The notes below the pieces were generated by a model. It had not been told where the DNA came from and did not search any database. It saw only the letters and a program-made list of their open reading frames with translations. The translations under genes and the position numbers were made by a program. DNA of 64,000 nt from Pirellula sp. (lineage in GTDB: Bacteria; Planctomycetota; Planctomycetia; Pirellulales; Lacipirellulaceae): contig PNKX01000012.1 in NCBI GenBank assembly GCA_013822725.1, positions 62,001-126,000 of the forward strand, written 5' to 3'. Position 1 is the stretch's first letter. Every line of letters begins with the position of its first letter. Positions 7,175 to 16,810 of the stretch are shown in pieces.

Positions 7175-10100
7175 TTACGCAAAACGGCGCGTTCTTCCGG
7201 CTCCAATCGCCAGGAATGCAATCACGATCATGACGTAAGCCTTCGGTTCGGGAACTCCGCCAAGAGCCGCAACGCTCGTCGCAAGAAAACCATGCTGGCT
7301 TTTCCAGACGTCCAAGTCGCTTCCATTGACGACGCTATCCGCGTTGGCGTTTCCTTGCGTCCTGGTAGTTCCAACGCCGAAGCCGCGTTGCCACGTCAGG
7401 AAGTCGGCGCCGTCGACGTCGCCATCGGCATCGAAATCAGCGTTTCCAAACGTTGAGTTGCCAAAAAGCAAGTCGAACGAGAAGCCGGCTCCAGCGTCGT
7501 TTGTCGTGAGCGAGAGGCTAAATACGAGATTCAAATCCCCGCTAACGTTCAGAACGCCGTTAGATCCAAGGTTGATCACATTGTCGCTGAGGAACGCGTT
7601 GGCAGCGGCCACGGAATTGAACGTCTGATTGACGATCGGCGGATTGGCGCCCTCGCGCTGAATCTGAAACTGCATCGAGTCGAAGCCGACGCCCGTCACG
7701 TTGGTATCCAAAAATGCAACCAACAAGTCTTGCCGCGGATTGGCTAACGTCGCGAGATCGATCGCAAATGTCGCGGAACTCGTGTAGGTGCGGTTGCCTG
7801 TTGCGCCGGCGGCGTAGGCACCGCCCATCGTCACCAAGCCAAGGACCTCACTGGTGGCTCCTGTGATTGAGTCTCCCGCCAAGTTGAAATGCGGTTGCGA
7901 ATTAGGATTTCCGGCAAAGAAATTAGCTATATCGACAGCAGCCGGACTCCCGACGGCGTAGGCGACCGACTCGACGCCGGCAGCTGCTGAAGCGTCGAGC
8001 GCCGCAGCGCCAACGCTGGCGCGAGCGGATGCCTGGCTTTCGCCAGATGTCGGCGCGGACGATTGCGATTGGAGCGAGGTGATCAGCCCGCCGCCCGACA
8101 ATGCGGTCGCCGTCGTCGTGCCACTTGTGCCGTTGGCAGTAGCTTGGGCGATGGCCGCGCCTCGCAAACTTCGCTGTGAGAACGCTCCGCCCGTGGCAGT
8201 CGCGGTGGAGGTCGCCGCCGCCGTGCCGGATGCGTTCGCTGTCGCGGTGGCGTCGCCGCCCTTTCCGCCCGGACCAGAACTGGCGGCTCCCGCGTTGCCG
8301 CCAGTCGCTGTGGCGGTCGAATTCGCGGCGAAGGCGCCCATACTCGTTCCCGAACTGGTCGCCGTTGCCGCACCGCCGTCAGCGCCAAAGCCGGCACTGC
8401 CGGCGACGATCCCGCCGCCATTGCCGCCCGTGGCATTGGCGTTTGCGGTTGTCGCGACCGCGCCCGTCAGAGAAAGAGTCGAGTTAGCGGCCCCGCCGGC
8501 GCCCGTCGTGCCGCCGAGGCTGCCAGCGGCGCCATTGCCGCCCGTCGCATTCGTCGTGGCTGTCGTCGTCGTGCCGACTGCACGTGAGAACGTCAAGTTA
8601 GAAGTCGCCAGTCCTCCGCCGCCGGCGGCTGCACCCGTCCCCGCTCCGGCGCCGCCATTGCCGCCGATGGCCGTTTGATTGAGCGTGATCGCCGCGCTCG
8701 TCGCGCCGTCGGCGCGATTTACCAGCGACGCGGCGCCGCCTGCGCCGCCACTTGCGCCCAACGAACCGGCGCCGCCGTTCCCGCCGGTGGAGTTCGCATT
8801 CACGGTGACGGCGCCGCCGGCGGACGTGCCGCTCGTCAAGTTGAGAAGCGGCGTACCACCCGCGCCGCCAGAACTCCCAACGCCAATCCCCGCGCCGCCG
8901 TTGCCGCCGATACTCGTCGCCGTTGTGGAAACCGCGCTGGCTCCGCTAGAAGTCGAAGATCCGCCGGCTGTGGCTGCCCCGCCGGCTCCGCCATTTCCAG
9001 TGGAAGCTGCGGCGATTGCCCCGCCATTACCACCCGTTGCCGTTTGCGTTCCGGTCACTCCAGCGATGCCAGACAGAGACAAACCAGTCGTGGCCGTCCC
9101 ACCCAGGCCGCCGGCTCCGCCCCCGCCCCCAGCGCCGCCATTGCCGCCGGTGGCGTTGATCGTCGATGTCGTTGTTCCGCCGATCAGTCGCGCGAAGTTC
9201 AATTGCGAAAGTGCATTACCGGCCGCGCCGCCGGCGGCTCCGGTGCTCGCTCCGCCGTTGCCGCCAATCGCTGCTTGCGTGTAGGTGAGGTTTCCCGCTG
9301 ACGATGCCGTCGTCAGTTTGTCGAGCAGCGAAACCGAAGCTCCAGCGCCGCCCGCTGCATTGCTGCTCCCCGCTCCGCCGTTGCCGCCCGTCGCATTGAC
9401 AGTCCCGGTCAGGTTGCCGGTGGTCGCGGTGAGGATAAGCCCAGAAATTGTCGGCACGCCGCCGCTGCCTCCGACAAATCCGCCACCCTGACCAGCCCCG
9501 CCGTTGCCGCCGACAGCGTTGATCGTGGCGGTCGTCGTTCCCGTTCCACCTGCAGTTGCGGCGCCGCCTGCCGTCGCGCTGCCGCCGTTGGCGCCGCTAC
9601 CGAACGAGCCGGCGGCGATGGCGCCGCCGTTGCCGCCGGTCGCGGTTTGAGTCGTCGTGACGGCCGCTGCGCCAGTAAGCGACACTCCCGTCGTCGCCGA
9701 TCCGCCCTGACCGGCTGGCGCGCCAGCGCCTACGCCGCCATTGCCGCCGGTGGCATTGATCGTGGTGGTCGTGGCCTGGCCACTCACGCGCGAAATGGTC
9801 GAGAGAGACGACGCATTCCCCGCGGCGCCGCCGCCCCCTGCTGCGCTGCCGGCGCCGCCATTGCCGCCGACGGCGGATTGCGTGAAGGTAAGCGTGCCTG
9901 TCGAGGTAGCGGGAGAGAGTTCGTCTAATAGCGACGTCGATGCGCCAGCGCCGCCGCTGGCGCTGTTACTGCCAGTACCGCCATTGCCGCCCGTCGCGTT
10001 GACCGTGCCGGTGAGATTACCGCTCAACGCGGTGAGCGTGAGCGCTGAAATTGTCGGCGCGCCGCCCGCTCCGCCGAAGAAGCCGCTGCCTTGCCCAGCG

Positions 10101-12496
10101 CCGCCGTTGCCGCCGACGACGTTTACCGTGGCAGTCGCGGTTCCCGTGCCGCCCGCTGTTGCTGATCCGCCGCCCGTGGCGGCGCCACCGGCCCCCCCCG
10201 TCCCGTTCGAACCGGCCGTGATCGCGCTGCCGTTGCCGCCAGTCGCGGTTTGCGTTGCCGTCACCGCCGCTGCGCCGGTCAGGTTGACGCCTGTCGTCGC
10301 CGTGCCTCCGGATGTCGCCGAGCCGCCGGCAGTTCCGCCGCCGTTGCCGCCAGTAGCGTTGATGGTCGTAGTGGTCGCGCCGCCGCTGATTCGCGTGAGA
10401 GTTTGCTGGGAGGATGCATTGCCGGCAACGCCGCCGCTGGCCCCAGTGCTCGCTCCGCCATTGCCGCCGACTGCAGATTGCGTGTAGGTAACTGTGCCGG
10501 ACGTGGTCGCTGAAAACAATTCGTCGAGCAACGTGGCATTGGCGCCCGCGCCGCCATTAGCGCTCGCGCCGCCGGCGCCGCCATTGCCGCCCGTGGCGTT
10601 GACCGTGCCGGTAAGGTTTCCATCGACGCCAGCCAGAGTGAGCGACGAAACATTCGGCGCGCCGCCGGCGCCGCCGGCAAACCCGCCGCCTTGGCCGCCG
10701 CCGCCATTGCCGCCCACCGTGTTGATCGTAGCCGTCGCCGCGCTGGTGCCAGCCGCTGTTGCCGAGCCGCCGGTGCTTGCCGCGCCACCGACGCCGCCCG
10801 TGCCAGTTGACCCTCCAGTGATTGCGCCGCCATTTCCGCCGGTTGCGGTTTGAGTGCCCGTCACTGCCGCGGCGCCTGTCAGATTCAAGCTAGTCGTAGC
10901 AGCCGCTCCGATGCCTGCCGAACCGCCGCCGCTCGCGCCGCCGCCGTTACCGCCAGTCGCGTTCGCCGTTCCCGTCGTCGCGCCGCCCACGGCTCGTGAG
11001 AAGGTTAGATTCGAAGTCGCCACGCCGCCGTTGCCGCCGCCCGCACCAGTGCTCGCTCCGCCATTTCCTCCAATCGCAGACTGCGTCATCGTCGTCGCAC
11101 CGGTCGTTGCCGCCGTCAGTTCATCGACCAGCGTCGCCGCGCCGCCAGCGCCACCGGCCGCATTGTCGTTGCCAATTCCGCCGTTGCCTCCAGTCCCATT
11201 GACGGTGCCAGTAACGGGACCGCTGCCGGAAATTAGATTGAGCTGGTTGACGGTCACCCCGCCGCCGATGCCGGCAGAGAACCCCCCGCCGCGTCCCGTG
11301 CCGCCATTCCCGCCGAACGCGTTCACAGTTCCCGAAACGGTGCCCGCACCGCTCGATGTTCCGGCGCCACCAACCGTCGCCGCGCCTCCTGCCGCGCCGC
11401 TTCCTGGAAACGAAGCGGCAATGTTTCCGCCCGCGCCACCGGTCGCCGTTTGCGTGAAGGTCACATTCGCAGCGCCGGTCAGAGCGATATTGGTCGTGGC
11501 GAAGCCGCCGATCCCTGCAGTTCCACCGCTGGCCTGCCCGCCGTTCCCGCCCGTTGCATTCAAGGTGCCAGTGGTATTTCCGCCGCTCAGTCGGCTGTAA
11601 GTCAGCGTGGAAGTCGCATTGCCGCCGATCCCCGCCGGTACGGCCCCGGCGCTGGCGCCCCCCGCGCCGCCGGTCGCCGATTGCGTGAGCGTAACGACGC
11701 CGGAGGTCGTTGCCGACACGGCGTTGTTCAGGACGACACTGCCGCCAGTTCCTGCCTGAGCGCCAAAATTGCCGGCGCCCCCAGCGCCGCCAGTCGCATT
11801 GGCGATGGCATTCGCCGGACCGTCAACGGAGACTGAAGTGGCCGTCGCATTGGCTGTGCCGCCTGATCCTCCAGCCCCGCCTGCGTCTCTACCGGAGCCG
11901 CCATTGCCGCCCGTTGCGGTCGCCGTCGATGCGGCGCTGCTTGTCGCCGCCGCCGTAGCACTGGCGTTGGAAGTGGCATTCCCGCCGCTTCCGCCAGCGC
12001 TTCCGACGCCGGGCGCTCCGCCCGCGCCGGGAGCCCCCGCGCTACCGCCGTTGCCGCCTGCACCGCCGCTCGATGTGGCGGAGGCAGTGGCATTTCCAGA
12101 CGCCGGAGTGCCATTTGCCGTCGCGGCGGCGTCACCGCCGCCGCCGCCTGCGCCGCCGTTGCCGCCATTGGCTTCGCCGGCATTACCGGCGCCGCCGTTG
12201 CCGCCGCCGCCGCCGGTCCCGCCTGTGGCAGTTGCTGTGTTACTTGCGTCGGTTGAAGTCGCGTTAGCCGTTGCATCGCCGCCATCGACGCCAGTCCCGC
12301 CGTTGCCGCCTGGGTTGCCGGCAGAGCCGTTGGATCCCGTCGTGCCGTTTGTGCCTGTGTCGGTCGAGACGACCGCGTAAGACGCGACGCCGGAGGAAAG
12401 GAAGCATGCGACGATTAAAACAATCTGTCGTAGAGCACGAAAATGGCTTGTCCAGAAATACCCACCGGGTGTCACTGCCTGAGTTGCTGGATCCAT
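7175..12496 (-). CDS. Giant Gly/Asn/Thr/Ala-rich repeat protein with dockerin-like and PEP-CTERM ends
   Basis: 1773 aa. The N-terminus has a signal-type helix (RQIVLIVACFLSSGVASYA, about residues 24-42). Residues about 48-1480 are low-complexity, made of short ATGGNGGAG-type units arranged in a higher-order repeat of about 600 bp (200 aa). The landmark TQTATGGNGG recurs near 11441, 10841, 10241, 9639 and 9035, with a degenerate copy near 8434. A less repetitive region follows (about 1490-1690). After it come a calcium-loop dockerin-like pair (DFDADGDVDGADFLTWQRGF ... ANADSVVNGSDLDVW) and a sorting tail VPEPKAYVMIVIAFL...RTRR. PEP-CTERM tails are cut by an exosortase, so an exported extracellular or exopolysaccharide-associated role is likely. 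AGGGAA precedes the ATG. The repeat body may form a beta-solenoid, which is inference. Confidence 0.88.
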   Translation of the reverse strand: MDPATQAVTPGGYFWTSHFRALRQIVLIVACFLSSGVASYAVVSTDTGTNGTTGSNGSAGNPGGNGGTGVDGGDATANATSTDASNTATATGGTGGGGGNGGAGNAGEANGGNGGAGGGGGDAAATANGTPASGNATASATSSGGAGGNGGSAGAPGAGGAPGVGSAGGSGGNATSNASATAAATSSAASTATATGGNGGSGRDAGGAGGSGGTANATATSVSVDGPANAIANATGGAGGAGNFGAQAGTGGSVVLNNAVSATTSGVVTLTQSATGGAGGASAGAVPAGIGGNATSTLTYSRLSGGNTTGTLNATGGNGGQASGGTAGIGGFATTNIALTGAANVTFTQTATGGAGGNIAASFPGSGAAGGAATVGGAGTSSGAGTVSGTVNAFGGNGGTGRGGGFSAGIGGGVTVNQLNLISGSGPVTGTVNGTGGNGGIGNDNAAGGAGGAATLVDELTAATTGATTMTQSAIGGNGGASTGAGGGNGGVATSNLTFSRAVGGATTGTANATGGNGGGASGGGSAGIGAAATTSLNLTGAAAVTGTQTATGGNGGAITGGSTGTGGVGGAASTGGSATAAGTSAATATINTVGGNGGGGQGGGFAGGAGGAPNVSSLTLAGVDGNLTGTVNATGGNGGAGGASANGGAGANATLLDELFSATTSGTVTYTQSAVGGNGGASTGASGGVAGNASSQQTLTRISGGATTTTINATGGNGGGTAGGSATSGGTATTGVNLTGAAAVTATQTATGGNGSAITAGSNGTGGAGGAATGGGSATAGGTGTATATVNVVGGNGGAGQGSGFFGGAGGAPTISALTLTALSGNLTGTVNATGGNGGTGSNSASGGAGASTSLLDELSPATSTGTLTFTQSAVGGNGGAGSAAGGGGAAGNASSLSTISRVSGQATTTTINATGGNGGVGAGAPAGQGGSATTGVSLTGAAAVTTTQTATGGNGGAIAAGSFGSGANGGSATAGGAATAGGTGTTTATINAVGGNGGAGQGGGFVGGSGGVPTISGLILTATTGNLTGTVNATGGNGGAGSSNAAGGAGASVSLLDKLTTASSAGNLTYTQAAIGGNGGASTGAAGGAAGNALSQLNFARLIGGTTTSTINATGGNGGAGGGGGAGGLGGTATTGLSLSGIAGVTGTQTATGGNGGAIAAASTGNGGAGGAATAGGSSTSSGASAVSTTATSIGGNGGAGIGVGSSGGAGGTPLLNLTSGTSAGGAVTVNANSTGGNGGAGSLGASGGAGGAASLVNRADGATSAAITLNQTAIGGNGGAGAGTGAAAGGGGLATSNLTFSRAVGTTTTATTNATGGNGAAGSLGGTTGAGGAANSTLSLTGAVATTANANATGGNGGGIVAGSAGFGADGGAATATSSGTSMGAFAANSTATATGGNAGAASSGPGGKGGDATATANASGTAAATSTATATGGAFSQRSLRGAAIAQATANGTSGTTTATALSGGGLITSLQSQSSAPTSGESQASARASVGAAALDASAAAGVESVAYAVGSPAAVDIANFFAGNPNSQPHFNLAGDSITGATSEVLGLVTMGGAYAAGATGNRTYTSSATFAIDLATLANPRQDLLVAFLDTNVTGVGFDSMQFQIQREGANPPIVNQTFNSVAAANAFLSDNVINLGSNGVLNVSGDLNLVFSLSLTTNDAGAGFSFDLLFGNSTFGNADFDADGDVDGADFLTWQRGFGVGTTRTQGNANADSVVNGSDLDVWKSQHGFLATSVAALGGVPEPKAYVMIVIAFLAIGAGRTRRFA

Positions 12497-12547
12497 GGTC
12501 GTTCCCTTTGGTGAATTGGAGTGCGGCGAGATGCAGACGCCATCCGA

Positions 12548-12585
12548 CGAGGCTGTTTCCTGTTCCGAACTGGAAAACAGCCTCG
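12548..12585. other. Leader hairpin upstream of the giant repeat gene; rest of 12497-13076 unassigned
   Basis: CGAGGCTGTTTCC pairs with GGAAAACAGCCTCG (one bulge) around an 11-nt loop, 52 bp upstream of the minus-strand ATG at 12496. It would fold in the 5' leader of that gene and might control it or protect its mRNA. In the remaining roughly 490 bp up to the lipoprotein gene I see no supported gene. The open frames there are compositionally unremarkable, and divergent promoters are presumably located in it. Confidence 0.45.
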
Positions 12586-13076
12586 TTCTCTCGTTAAAGC
12601 CTCGCTACGTATTCACTTACCGTCGAAGAAGCGCGAAGCGATCAAGGAAAGAGAGAGAGGAATGAATAGCGTCGTCGTGTCAATTCGGTGCGTAAAACCG
12701 CAACCGCGCACGAAGTATGGACGGTTGCAGTGGCACCGGTCAAGAACCTCAGCGATCCCCCAGATTCCACGGCGGCGAGTCTGGCCCGACCCAAGCGATG
12801 ATCTGATCTGGGAAGCTGGATTGGCGCTAACTCGCGTACGTCGTCGACTGCTAGCAGCCTGCAGCCATGGCGAGACGCATCCCGACGGCGGCACGCGGCG
12901 CTATCACGCGCCGTTCCACCCGCAAGGCTTACCAACTTAGCGCACCGATTCCTGAATTTCTCACTGCGGCTTCCCGGCACGTCGACCTGCCGCGGGTAAT
13001 GATTGCTAGGCGGTGACTCGCGGTTGAGTCTCGCCCGCAAGACATGCTCGCGCGAGATGCGCAGGAGGCTATTCGA

Positions 13077-13286
13077 ATGAAACGGACATCGCTCGTCGCC
13101 CTGTTGGCACTGACACTTAGCTCGGCTGGTTGTACGTCGCTCTGTCGACGGACGCCGCCGGCGCCAGTCGCCCAGGCCTGCGTTCCCATGTGCCCGCAAC
13201 CGTGTCCGCAGGTCTGCCCCCCCGGCACGGTTCCAGTCGGCGGCCAAGGAGTCAGCTACGGCATGCCGATGATGTACAGCCAGTAG
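13077..13286 (+). CDS. Small cysteine-rich lipoprotein (69 aa)
   Basis: MKRTSLVALLALTLSSAGC is a short signal with a lipobox-like SAGC, predicting lipidation at Cys19. The mature part is only about 50 residues. It is Pro/Cys-rich (CTSLCRR, ACVPMCPQPCPQVCPPG) and ends YGMPMMYSQ. A perfect AGGAGG lies 8 bases before this ATG, which decides the start over an in-frame ATG at 13044. It is not recognised; small Cys/Pro-rich lipoproteins of unknown role are common in planctomycetes. The stop codon TAG overlaps the first base pairs of a palindromic repeat, so the C-terminus abuts the repeat. Confidence 0.75.
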   Translation: MKRTSLVALLALTLSSAGCTSLCRRTPPAPVAQACVPMCPQPCPQVCPPGTVPVGGQGVSYGMPMMYSQ

Positions 13287-13369
13287 CCCCTGGCTTCGCC
13301 AGGGGGTAGGCAACCATTCCGGTAGACGTCGCCCCGCATAGTGCTACCCCCCGGCGGAGCCGGGGGCTG
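13285..13369. repeat. BIME-like pair of palindromic repeats at the end of kdpE
   Basis: Hairpins CCCCTGGC-TTC-GCCAGGGG (13287-13305) and CCCCGGC-GGA-GCCGGGG (13349-13365) face each other with outer AGCCCC/GGGGCT ends. The right hairpin carries the kdpE stop codon and last sense codons. It also separates kdpE from the convergent lipoprotein gene. Confidence 0.8.
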
Positions 13370-14084
13370 CAAGGCCGCCCGCAGGTGGCTCGCGAAATCG
13401 ATAGCCGACCCCTTGCTCCGTAATGAGCAACTCGGGTCGGCTCGGATTGCGCTCGAGCTTCTTGCGCAGGTTCGCCATGAAGACCCGCACATAGTGGGGT
13501 TCGTGGACGGCGTGAGGCCCCCACACCTCCTTGAGCAGCTGGCGGTGGGTGACGACCCTCCCTAAGTTGCGGGCGAGCGCCGCGAGCAGGTCGAACTCGA
13601 TCTTGGTGAGTTTCACCTCGACGCCTCCCTTCGTCACCGTGCGGCCCGTCAAGTCGATCCGCAGGTCGCCCACGGTCAGCGGCGCGTCGAGCGCCCCGTC
13701 GCCTGACGGGCGCGAGGCATGCCGCAGCGCAACCCGCATCCGCGCCAGCAGTTCGCCGACGCCGAACGGCTTCGTCAGGTAGTCGTCGGCGCCCGCGTCG
13801 AGCGCGGCGATCTTCGACGCCTCTTCGCCGCGCGCGGAAATGACGACGATCGGCATCGGCGACCACTCGCGAACTTGGCGAATCACCTCGACGCCGTCGA
13901 TGTCGGGCAGCCCCAAATCGAGCAACACCAGGGCCGGCAGTTGCTGGGTGATGACGCGCAACCCCTCGGTCGCCGTCGTCGCCTCGACCACGCGGAACCC
14001 CTCCACCGTGAGCGAGGCCCGCAGAAAACGCCGAATCGGCGTTTCGTCCTCGATCACCGCGATCAGTGGCTCGGATCCGCTCAT
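13344..14084 (-). CDS. kdpE: KdpE, response regulator of potassium uptake
   Basis: 246 aa. The N-terminal receiver has the acidic pair ED, phospho-acceptor Asp in LVLLDLGLPDIDG and Lys in TKPFGVGELL. The C-terminal half is an OmpR-type winged helix (KLTKIEFDLLAALARNLG, VRVFMANLRKKLE, ITEQGVGYRF). KdpE activates kdp transcription when phosphorylated by KdpD. The ATG overlaps the kdpD stop by 4 bp (ATGA), so the two are translationally coupled. The last residues (GGLAAPGSAGG) are encoded by a palindromic repeat rather than by normal regulator sequence, and this tail is probably dispensable. Confidence 0.94.
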   Translation of the reverse strand: MSGSEPLIAVIEDETPIRRFLRASLTVEGFRVVEATTATEGLRVITQQLPALVLLDLGLPDIDGVEVIRQVREWSPMPIVVISARGEEASKIAALDAGADDYLTKPFGVGELLARMRVALRHASRPSGDGALDAPLTVGDLRIDLTGRTVTKGGVEVKLTKIEFDLLAALARNLGRVVTHRQLLKEVWGPHAVHEPHYVRVFMANLRKKLERNPSRPELLITEQGVGYRFREPPAGGLAAPGSAGG

Positions 14085-16783
14085 ACGGCAACAGCGTCTC
14101 CCGACCGATCGACAACAGCCGGCGGCGCACCGCCGCCGGGCAGCGTCACCCGCACGATCGCCCCGCCCCCGGGCCGATTACGGGCTTCGATGCGCCCACC
14201 ATGAACGTCGACCACCGCGCGGCAGATCGCCAAGCCGATGCCCGTCCCCCGTCGATCGGGCTTCGCTCCGTTCCCGCGATAGAAGAGATCGAACACCTTC
14301 GCTTCGTCCCCTTCCATAAATCCCCGGCCGCGATCGGCGACTTCCAGTTCGACCCCGTCGCCATTGACGCGACCCGAGACCTCAATGGCTGACCCGTGTG
14401 GCGAATACTTCGCGGCGTTGTCGATCAGGTTCATCAGCAGCTGTTCGATTAGCGACGCATCAATGTGAACCATCGGCAACGTCGCGTCGAGCCGAGTTTC
14501 GATCGTGCGGCCGACGAGCTGACGCTCCATGCGAGTCAGGGCCGAGCCGACTACTTCCTCCAGGAAATGCCATTGGCGATCGATCGCCACCTTCCCGCTG
14601 GAGAGGCGCGTCATGTGGAGCAAGTTGTCGACGACTCGCGAGAGGGCTTCGGCTTCCTCGCTGATCGTCTTGAGCAGATCGCCCCTCGTGGCCGCGTCGA
14701 GCGAATCGAACGACGCCGCGAGCGTGCTGCTCGCCCCGGCGATGCCGGCGAGGGGGGTACGGATGTCGTGCGACACCGCGCTGAGGAGCGAGTTACGGAG
14801 CTTTTCGGTCTCCACCTGAATTTGCGATTGCTGGGCATTGAGCACCGACTCATCCCGCTCCAGCGACAGCGCGAGGAGGCTGGCGCACGTCTCCAGCAAC
14901 CGCTGCTGCTCAGGATCAAGGAAGCGATTCTGTTCGAGCGGTCGGACGCCGACCGCGCCGACCGTGTGCTGCGAACCGACGAGCGGGACGAACGTCGCGG
15001 TGGCGCTGGGCAACGTATCGGTCCCCGCGCCGGCGAGTTTGCCGTTATCGGCCACCCACCGCGCGACGTCTTGATTGATCGAAGCCGCCGCGATCGACGA
15101 CGACTCGCCGTAGCGCAGCGACAGCTTCCCGTCGCTCTCGCGAACGAAGAGCACCGTCTCGCCGTCGAAGATTTCGTCCAGCTGCCGGCCGGCAGTGCGA
15201 ACGAGAAATTCCGTCCCCGACAACTCGCTCAACTGCCGCGTCATGCGAAACAGCTGTCCGGTACGCCGCTCTTGCTGTTGCGAAGCGCTCAACTGCGAAC
15301 GTTGTCGCGTCGTCAGTCCGCCGATCAAGAGGCCAATCCCCAACATGACCGCGAACGTAATCAGATACTCGCTGTCGCCGATCGCAAACGTGTAGTGAGG
15401 GGGGACAAAGCAGAAGTCGAAGACGAGGACGCTGACAACCGTCATCGCGATCGACGGGCCGCGACTGAGCCGCGTTGATGCCAACGCCACGCCGGCGAGA
15501 AAAAACATCACAATGTTCGTCTCGGCCAGCCCGAAAAAATGGGCAAGATACCCCAGTCCAGTGCACACGGCGACGATGGCGCCGGCCAGCAGGTATTCTC
15601 GCCACGGCGTCGGCGACTTGGCCTGCGTCCGGGGCGGCAAGGCAACCTCTTCGCCATCGCCGGAAACGACGTAGACGTCGATTTGACCGCAGCGCTTGAT
15701 GAGTTCATCGACAATCGTGCCGTAGATGCGGCGCTTCCACCAGACCTGCGCCGTCTTCCCCACGACGATCTTCGAAACGTTGCGTTGCCGAGCGAAGTCG
15801 ATGAGCGTCTCGGCGACGTTGCGGCCAATAAGCGTATGAGTTTCAGCGCCCAGTTTCTCCGCGAGGCGAAGATTCCGGCCAGTCGCCTCCTCGACAGCCC
15901 CCGTCCCGCCCCCCGTGTTCACGGCGACAGCGATCCACTCGGCGCCGATCGACGCCGCAAGTCGTTTGGCGGTACGCAAGATGCGCGCGCTCGTCGGACT
16001 TGGTCCGACGCACACCAAGAGTCGCTCCGTCGTCAACCATGGCGCCGCGGCCGACTGCGCGGTCCGCGCCGCCTCAACGTCTTGGTGCAACCGCTGGGCG
16101 GCCTGCCGCAGCGAAAGTTCGCGAAGCGCCGTGAGATTGCCCTTCTGAAAGAAGCTCTTGAGGGCACGTTCAACTTGCGATGGCAGGTAGATCTTGCCTT
16201 CCTGCAGACGCTCGACCAGCTCCGCCGGCGTGAGGTCGATGAGTTCAATCTCGTCGGCCTGCTCCAGCACGGCGTCGGGCAGCGTTTCGCGCACCACGAC
16301 GCCGGTGATCTCGGAAATGACGTCGTTGAGACTCTCGATGTGCTGTACGTTGAGCGTCGTCCAGACGTCGATCCCCGCGTCAAGCAGTTCGAAGACGTCT
16401 TGCCAGCGCTTCGCGTGCCGCAGTCCTTCGGCATTGGTGTGCGCGAGCTCGTCGACCAGGAGCAAGCTGGGATGGCGTGCCAGCGCCGCATCGAGATTGA
16501 ACTCTCGCAGTTCCACGCCGCGGTATGGCACGAACTGAAACGGCAGCGCCTCCAAACCCGCAAGCAACGCCTCGGTGTCGGCGCGTCCGTGCGGTTCGAC
16601 GTAACCGACGACGACGTCGACCCCCTCCTTGCGCTCGCGCTGAGCAGCCGAAAGCATCGCGTACGTTTTGCCGACGCCCGCAGCGTACCCAAAGAAGATG
16701 CGCAGCTTCCCCCGCCGTGCGCGAGTTTCCTCGTGCTGCACGCGGGCGAGAAGCTGGTCGGGATTGGGTCGGGATTCGTTCAC
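14081..16783 (-). CDS. kdpD: KdpD, sensor histidine kinase for potassium uptake
   Basis: 900 aa, full length. The N-terminal KdpD domain (about 20-230) holds FFGYAAGVGKTYAML (ATP loop) and LLVDELAHTN. A universal-stress-protein-like domain follows (about 245-370). Four closely spaced membrane helices occupy about 395-490 (YLLAGAIVAVCTGLGYLAHF, NIVMFFLAGVALAS and on). Next come a GAF-like region and the kinase core: SAVSHDIRTPLAG with the phospho-His near residue 672, then NLIDNAAKYSPHG and GRGFMEG nucleotide motifs. It senses low potassium or osmotic stress and phosphorylates KdpE. It lies 27 bp after kdpC and overlaps kdpE by 4 bp. Confidence 0.95.
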   Translation of the reverse strand: MNESRPNPDQLLARVQHEETRARRGKLRIFFGYAAGVGKTYAMLSAAQRERKEGVDVVVGYVEPHGRADTEALLAGLEALPFQFVPYRGVELREFNLDAALARHPSLLLVDELAHTNAEGLRHAKRWQDVFELLDAGIDVWTTLNVQHIESLNDVISEITGVVVRETLPDAVLEQADEIELIDLTPAELVERLQEGKIYLPSQVERALKSFFQKGNLTALRELSLRQAAQRLHQDVEAARTAQSAAAPWLTTERLLVCVGPSPTSARILRTAKRLAASIGAEWIAVAVNTGGGTGAVEEATGRNLRLAEKLGAETHTLIGRNVAETLIDFARQRNVSKIVVGKTAQVWWKRRIYGTIVDELIKRCGQIDVYVVSGDGEEVALPPRTQAKSPTPWREYLLAGAIVAVCTGLGYLAHFFGLAETNIVMFFLAGVALASTRLSRGPSIAMTVVSVLVFDFCFVPPHYTFAIGDSEYLITFAVMLGIGLLIGGLTTRQRSQLSASQQQERRTGQLFRMTRQLSELSGTEFLVRTAGRQLDEIFDGETVLFVRESDGKLSLRYGESSSIAAASINQDVARWVADNGKLAGAGTDTLPSATATFVPLVGSQHTVGAVGVRPLEQNRFLDPEQQRLLETCASLLALSLERDESVLNAQQSQIQVETEKLRNSLLSAVSHDIRTPLAGIAGASSTLAASFDSLDAATRGDLLKTISEEAEALSRVVDNLLHMTRLSSGKVAIDRQWHFLEEVVGSALTRMERQLVGRTIETRLDATLPMVHIDASLIEQLLMNLIDNAAKYSPHGSAIEVSGRVNGDGVELEVADRGRGFMEGDEAKVFDLFYRGNGAKPDRRGTGIGLAICRAVVDVHGGRIEARNRPGGGAIVRVTLPGGGAPPAVVDRSGDAVAV

Positions 16784-16810
16784 GCGATACTTACTATTCT
16801 ATCATTTCCA

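Noticed and set aside
8079-11600. Several long + strand Pro/Ala-rich open frames opposite the giant repeat gene
   Set aside because: They mirror the GGN/GGA codon repeats of the minus-strand gene (read back as PPLPP), have no ribosome sites and no independent features.
8430-11900. Regular repeats considered as a CRISPR array
   Set aside because: Units are codon-structured within one open frame, about 600 bp long with internal variation, and no cas genes are nearby.
12642-13313. 223-codon minus-strand frame overlapping the lipoprotein gene
   Set aside because: No family features; the + strand lipoprotein has a signal sequence, Cys-rich tail and perfect AGGAGG.
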